From the NCBI RefSeq assembly GCF_009618275.1, contig NZ_WIAD01000018.1, forward strand, positions 29,146 through 93,145: 64,000 nt of DNA, in the 5' to 3' direction. The DNA is from Roseimaritima sediminicola (GTDB lineage Bacteria > Planctomycetota > Planctomycetia > Pirellulales > Pirellulaceae). Under the pieces are notes generated by a model. That model had not been told where the DNA came from and did not search any database. It was given only the letters and a program-made list of their open reading frames with translations. Below are positions 60,875 to 64,000 of the stretch, piece by piece. The first letter of the stretch is position 1. Every line of letters begins with the position of its first letter. The position numbers were made by a program, and so were the translations under genes.

Positions 60875-62332
60875 ATGAAGATTACCCCCGCCGACGACAA
60901 CACCACCTACGACTGCCTCGTTTTGACGATCGGTCCCGACGACGATTGGTCGCCCGCCCTAGAGCGGCTGGACAAGCAATGCGGCGGCGTTTTGTCGCGA
61001 GCGGCCGCGGCGGGCGGTATCAGCCGCAAGCCGGCCGATACCACGCTGGTTCCGCTGCCGGAGTCTGCCGGACACGGCTCGTTGCTGCTGATTGGCAGCG
61101 GCGAGCAGGATCCGGCGGAGATCGACGTGGCCACCGCGTTCCAATTGGGTTCGGTCGCCGGCCGAACGCTGTCCGGGCGCCCGCGAAAGCACGTCGCGAT
61201 CGACCTCGGGGCAGGCTTGAGCGACGAGGCGGCCGAAGCCCTGGTCGCCGGTGCGATCACTGGAACCGGAGGGCAAGCTTTGTACCAGAGCGAACCCAAA
61301 CGGTTCGCTCCCGAATCGATCGCGTTCGCCCACGTTTCCGCGGCTGCGCTACGATCCGGGCAGACGGTGGGTGAGTCGATCGAGGTGACGCGTCGATTGG
61401 TCAATGAACCCGGCAACGTAATCTATCCGGCCAGCTTTGCCGAGGCGGCTCGCAAGGTCGCCGAGGAGTGCGACTTGGAAATCGAGGTTTGGGGCGAAGA
61501 CCGGCTGCAACAAGAACGATGCTTGGCGATGTTGGCGGTCGGGCAAGGGTCCGTGCATCCGCCACGGTTGGTCAAGCTGAGTTATCGCGGGGACGAGCGC
61601 AGCGACGCGCCGACGATCGCTCTGGTGGGCAAGGGGGTGACGTTCGACAGTGGCGGATTGTCGCTCAAGCCCAGTCCATCGATGTTGGATATGAAGATGG
61701 ACATGGCCGGTGCGGCGACCGTGTTGGGCGTGGTTCGCTGTTTAGCACTGCTGAAGATTCCCTGCAATGTTGTCGGCTACATGGGGCTGGCCGAGAACAT
61801 GATCGACGGTCGCAGTTATCGTCTGGGCGACGTGATCAAAACGCGTAGTGGCAAGACGATTGAAATTCACAACACCGACGCCGAGGGACGTGTGGTGTTG
61901 GCCGACGTATTGGACGTGGCGGTGGAGGCGAAGCCGCAGGCGGTCGTCGACTTGGCGACGCTGACCGGAGCGTGCTTGGTCGCGTTGGGGACACGGACGG
62001 CCGGTTTGATGGGCAACGACCAAGCACTGCAGCAGGCGATTCAGCAGGCGGCCGATCAGCAAGGCGAATACGTGTGGCCGCTGCCGATGCATTCGTTTTT
62101 CGACGAACAGGTGCGCAGTAAAGTCGCTGATTTGCGAAACGTGGGCGAGGGTCGGTGGGGCGGAGCGATCACGGCGGCGAAGTTTCTGGAAGCGTTTGTC
62201 GGCGACAGCAAATGGCTGCACATCGACATCGCCGGCCCCGCCTTCGCGGATTCCGCGACCGCCGAACGAGACGCCGGAGCGACCGGCGCGATGGTCCGGA
62301 CGCTCGTCCACTGGCTCCGCAGTCGCGGCTAG
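60875..62332 (+). CDS. pepA: Leucyl aminopeptidase, M17 family
   Basis: The 485-residue protein has the variable N-terminal domain (about 1-160) and the M17 catalytic domain. Metal and catalytic blocks are VGKGVTFDSGGLSLKPS, MKMDMAGAATVLG, and the signature NTDAEGRVVLADVLDVA. RWGGAITAAKFLEAFV and WLHIDIAGPAF complete the active-site loop and terminus. It is a hexameric two-metal cytosolic aminopeptidase that removes N-terminal residues. It is divergent from ubiD across 200 nt and appears monocistronic. Downstream lies a repeat-rich spacer. Confidence 0.95.
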   Translation: MKITPADDNTTYDCLVLTIGPDDDWSPALERLDKQCGGVLSRAAAAGGISRKPADTTLVPLPESAGHGSLLLIGSGEQDPAEIDVATAFQLGSVAGRTLSGRPRKHVAIDLGAGLSDEAAEALVAGAITGTGGQALYQSEPKRFAPESIAFAHVSAAALRSGQTVGESIEVTRRLVNEPGNVIYPASFAEAARKVAEECDLEIEVWGEDRLQQERCLAMLAVGQGSVHPPRLVKLSYRGDERSDAPTIALVGKGVTFDSGGLSLKPSPSMLDMKMDMAGAATVLGVVRCLALLKIPCNVVGYMGLAENMIDGRSYRLGDVIKTRSGKTIEIHNTDAEGRVVLADVLDVAVEAKPQAVVDLATLTGACLVALGTRTAGLMGNDQALQQAIQQAADQQGEYVWPLPMHSFFDEQVRSKVADLRNVGEGRWGGAITAAKFLEAFVGDSKWLHIDIAGPAFADSATAERDAGATGAMVRTLVHWLRSRG

Positions 62333-62436
62333 CGGGCGGTCGGTCGCGTCGAAAACGCGTCGCTCCCTTGAGCCGTATGGGCGATAGCTCCGGTTCTGCG
62401 CCGGCGAAACCAAGGCGAGCGTCCAAACTATCCACA

Positions 62437-62786
62437 CCGGGGACAGCCACACCGGGGACAGTGCCTGCAATCCAAACACCGGGGACAACACCGCGTCGGG
62501 GACAACACCGCGTCGGGGACAGCACCGCGTCGGGGACAGTGCACGCCGCTCCGCTGTACGTGACGATCACCGGCCTGGGGACAGTAAACACGAACACCGG
62601 GGACAGAGAGAACACCGGGGAGAATACCGGGGACAGTGCACGAAACGCGGACCAACACCGGGGACAGTGCTTAGAGCCTAGATCAAACAGCGGGGACAGT
62701 GCATGCACTCGGCGGACCAATAGCGGAGACAGAACCATAGCGGGATAGTGCACGCACTCCGCGGACCAATAGCGGGGACAGTGCAC
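62437..62786. repeat. GGGGACAG-core repeat array, left of the cupredoxin gene
   Basis: About a dozen GGGGACA cores in one orientation lie in about 350 bp, mostly preceded by CACC or CGTC. Several extend to GGGGACAGTGCACGCACTCC. A longer element near 62535-62590 continues with CGCTCCGCTGTACGTGACG and CCGGCCTGGGGACAG. The 513-base gap between pepA and the cupredoxin gene holds little else; open frames in it are repeat artefacts. Confidence 0.9.
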
Positions 62787-62845
62787 GACCTCACCTTGAG
62801 CGGTTACTTGGAGGAGCGGCTCAACCCCCGTTTGCCGCTGTCTAT

Positions 62846-63631
62846 CTATTGTTCATCGCGTGGACGAAAGTGCTCGGCGTTGAGCAAGACGGTCCCCATG
62901 TCATTGTTGCCTGGTTGGATGTCGTAGCGGAAACGATTGCGCGTCCATTGCTGGGGCTGGCCGTTGACATTCACAGTGTCCAGCGAGCGTTTTGCCGCTT
63001 CTACGAAGACACGAAAGACCAGCTCTTCCTCAGGCAGATTCTTGATGACCAGTCTCCCCTGCTCATCACTCACACCCGCGTAGGGATGCTCCAGGACCAC
63101 CACATAAGCTTTCATCCAGGGATGGATGTTGCACACAACGGGTAGAGGTGCCGGTTCCGCTTTGTCGAGCTTCATCCGGGGAGATTGGCTTGGAGGAATC
63201 AACAACCCGGATGGAGGATTCCGTAGCATGCTAACATTTGGGTTATGCCCGACTGGATCGGAATTGGTGATCTGTAGCGTATCCCCGGCCTGCAGAACAA
63301 GAATGTGAGGCTCGTATCGGCAGTCCTTCTGGTTCAGCGTGCGCGTCTGTCCGGGCGGAGGCACCGGATCGATATCGCTGCCGCCACGTCCTGTGTAGAC
63401 ATACACAATGACGTTTTTGATACCGCCCGTTTCAGGATGCACCAGTAGGCTTTCATCGACCAAATCGTGTTGTCCACAGAATGCAACATCACGCTTAACC
63501 TCAATGAGCTTCGGCTGCGGCGGTTCACCCTCGTACAGAAACCGCAGCGTCAGGTCTCCGGCATCAGAGCTCCCCACCCAAGCAACGATCGCCACCAGCA
63601 TCATCCCGAAGCGCCAGAGCAAACAACGCAT
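62846..63631 (-). CDS. Secreted cupredoxin-like (plastocyanin-type) protein
   Basis: The 261-residue protein has a signal peptide (MRCLLWRFGMMLVAIVAWVG, cleavage near 25). A GEPPQPKLIEVKRDVAFCG block and a cupredoxin-like domain follow, with DTLQITNSDPVGHNPNVSM and, near the end, VCNIHPWMKAYVVVLEHPYA. H of GHN and Cys-x-x-His-x-x-Met of CNIHPWM match a type-1 copper site. A carboxypeptidase-like beta domain follows (GRLVIKNLPEEELVFRVFVE). The start was set at 63631 because the upstream in-frame extension is repeat sequence. Redox or copper handling in the periplasm is inferred. It is flanked on both sides by GGGGACAG repeats. Confidence 0.85.
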   Translation of the reverse strand: MRCLLWRFGMMLVAIVAWVGSSDAGDLTLRFLYEGEPPQPKLIEVKRDVAFCGQHDLVDESLLVHPETGGIKNVIVYVYTGRGGSDIDPVPPPGQTRTLNQKDCRYEPHILVLQAGDTLQITNSDPVGHNPNVSMLRNPPSGLLIPPSQSPRMKLDKAEPAPLPVVCNIHPWMKAYVVVLEHPYAGVSDEQGRLVIKNLPEEELVFRVFVEAAKRSLDTVNVNGQPQQWTRNRFRYDIQPGNNDMGTVLLNAEHFRPRDEQ

Positions 63632-63714
63632 AGCCGAGCATAGCCTTTCCGTAACCAGCACGAATCCCAAGTCCACCGTCCCCACCATAGCAAATCCCCA
63701 ACCCTGCCGTCCAA

Positions 63715-63855
63715 ACACCGGGGACAGCAAACACCGGGGACAGTGCACGCACTCCGCTGAACGTGACGAATCCCGGCCTGGGGAAACCAGGCGGGGACAA
63801 CCAGACGGGGACAGTGCATTCCCGTTCCAAAATTCTAAAATGGGGGACAGTGCCA
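63715..63855. repeat. GGGGACAG-core repeat array, right of the cupredoxin gene
   Basis: Five or six GGGGACA cores in the same orientation as the left array occupy 63715-63855. One copy extends CAGTGCACGCACTCCGCTG then AACGTGACGA and CCGGCCTGGGG, matching the long element at 62535-62590. Confidence 0.88.
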
Positions 63856-63875
63856 ATGCAGGCCGCTAACGTGCT

Positions 63876-64000
63876 TTAGACAGGGCACATTCGCCGGAAA
63901 AGCACTACTAAGTATGCAGCATCCCTCGTCACCGCGTCGTCGGCGGTGCGTTTGATGCCGCTCCGCAGCGATTCGGCGTCCCGAGCGTCGATCTTGGCAG
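63876..64000 (-). CDS. Possible C-terminus of a gene running off the right edge
   Basis: Read on the minus strand from the right edge, one frame stays open for about 41 codons and ends in TAA at 63876. It includes AKIDARDAESLRSGIKRTAD with high GC at third positions, suggesting real coding sequence. The last dozen residues look less coding-like. Too short to identify. Confidence 0.3.
   Translation of the reverse strand, partial: AKIDARDAESLRSGIKRTADDAVTRDAAYLVVLFRRMCPV

Noticed and set aside
62169..62786. Cys/His/Pro-rich minus-strand frames downstream of pepA
   Set aside because: They arise from the GGGGACAG repeats and the antisense of pepA. No start signal or conserved domain is evident.

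Overview
The window reads as chromosomal DNA from a high-GC planctomycete, most likely of the Pirellulales type. The markers are a cytochrome-c/DUF1592-type gene paired with a DUF1552 gene, a formylglycine sulfatase, a PEP-CTERM protein, three Hanks-type Ser/Thr kinases in 20 kb, a squalene-cyclase-like protein, a deoxyhypusine-synthase-like protein, and bpX-type MoxR/vWA/beta-propeller genes. This assignment comes from gene content; no rRNA is present.

Layout. 1-4.5 kb: 3' end of a FtsX/MacB permease, a membrane Ser/Thr kinase, and the ribosomal pair rplM-rpsI with its terminator. 4.9-8.3 kb: a coiled-coil protein, a DUF6384-like tail-anchored protein and a divergent TelA-like protein. 8.4-14 kb: a secreted sulfatase and a PknK-like kinase/ATPase/helical-repeat protein. 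14-26.3 kb: a run of ten minus-strand genes with spacers of 0-56 nt or short overlaps. Its core (16.7-26.3 kb) is TPR protein, WXG100-like protein, coiled-coil protein, second WXG100-like protein, a 1297-aa FtsK/EccC-like ATPase, Ser/Thr kinase, small ATPase and an arrestin-like membrane protein. This looks like a type VII (ESX)-like secretion or export locus with its own kinase. A HlyD-like adaptor and a cyclase-fold protein follow.

26.4-41.2 kb: acyl-CoA dehydrogenase-like protein, nnrD, PEP-CTERM protein, TPR protein, M61 peptidase, then a decaying DUF1592/DUF1552 pair. The first gene is frameshifted by a 7-bp triplication and the second lacks an internal segment. Ankyrin, GNAT and PQQ-propeller genes follow. 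41.2-43.1 kb: a REP-associated tyrosine transposase (RAYT) gene between two arrays of palindromic repeats. 43.2-49.2 kb: a five-gene operon of EF-G paralogue, deoxyhypusine-synthase-like enzyme, ArsB/NhaD-type transporter, Usp-like protein and thioesterase. 49.2-57.8 kb: a five-gene MoxR-vWA-beta-propeller (bpX) ternary system. 57.9-64 kb: SDR, UbiD, leucyl aminopeptidase, and a secreted cupredoxin-like gene flanked by GGGGACAG-core repeats.

The two strongest system-level signals are the ESX-like kinase operon and the ternary MoxR system. The clearest molecular event is the 7-bp slippage frameshift at 33957-33977. Intergenic DNA is rich in small repeats: hairpins between convergent genes, a dispersed AAGTCGCC-type element, minisatellites and two REP-like families.
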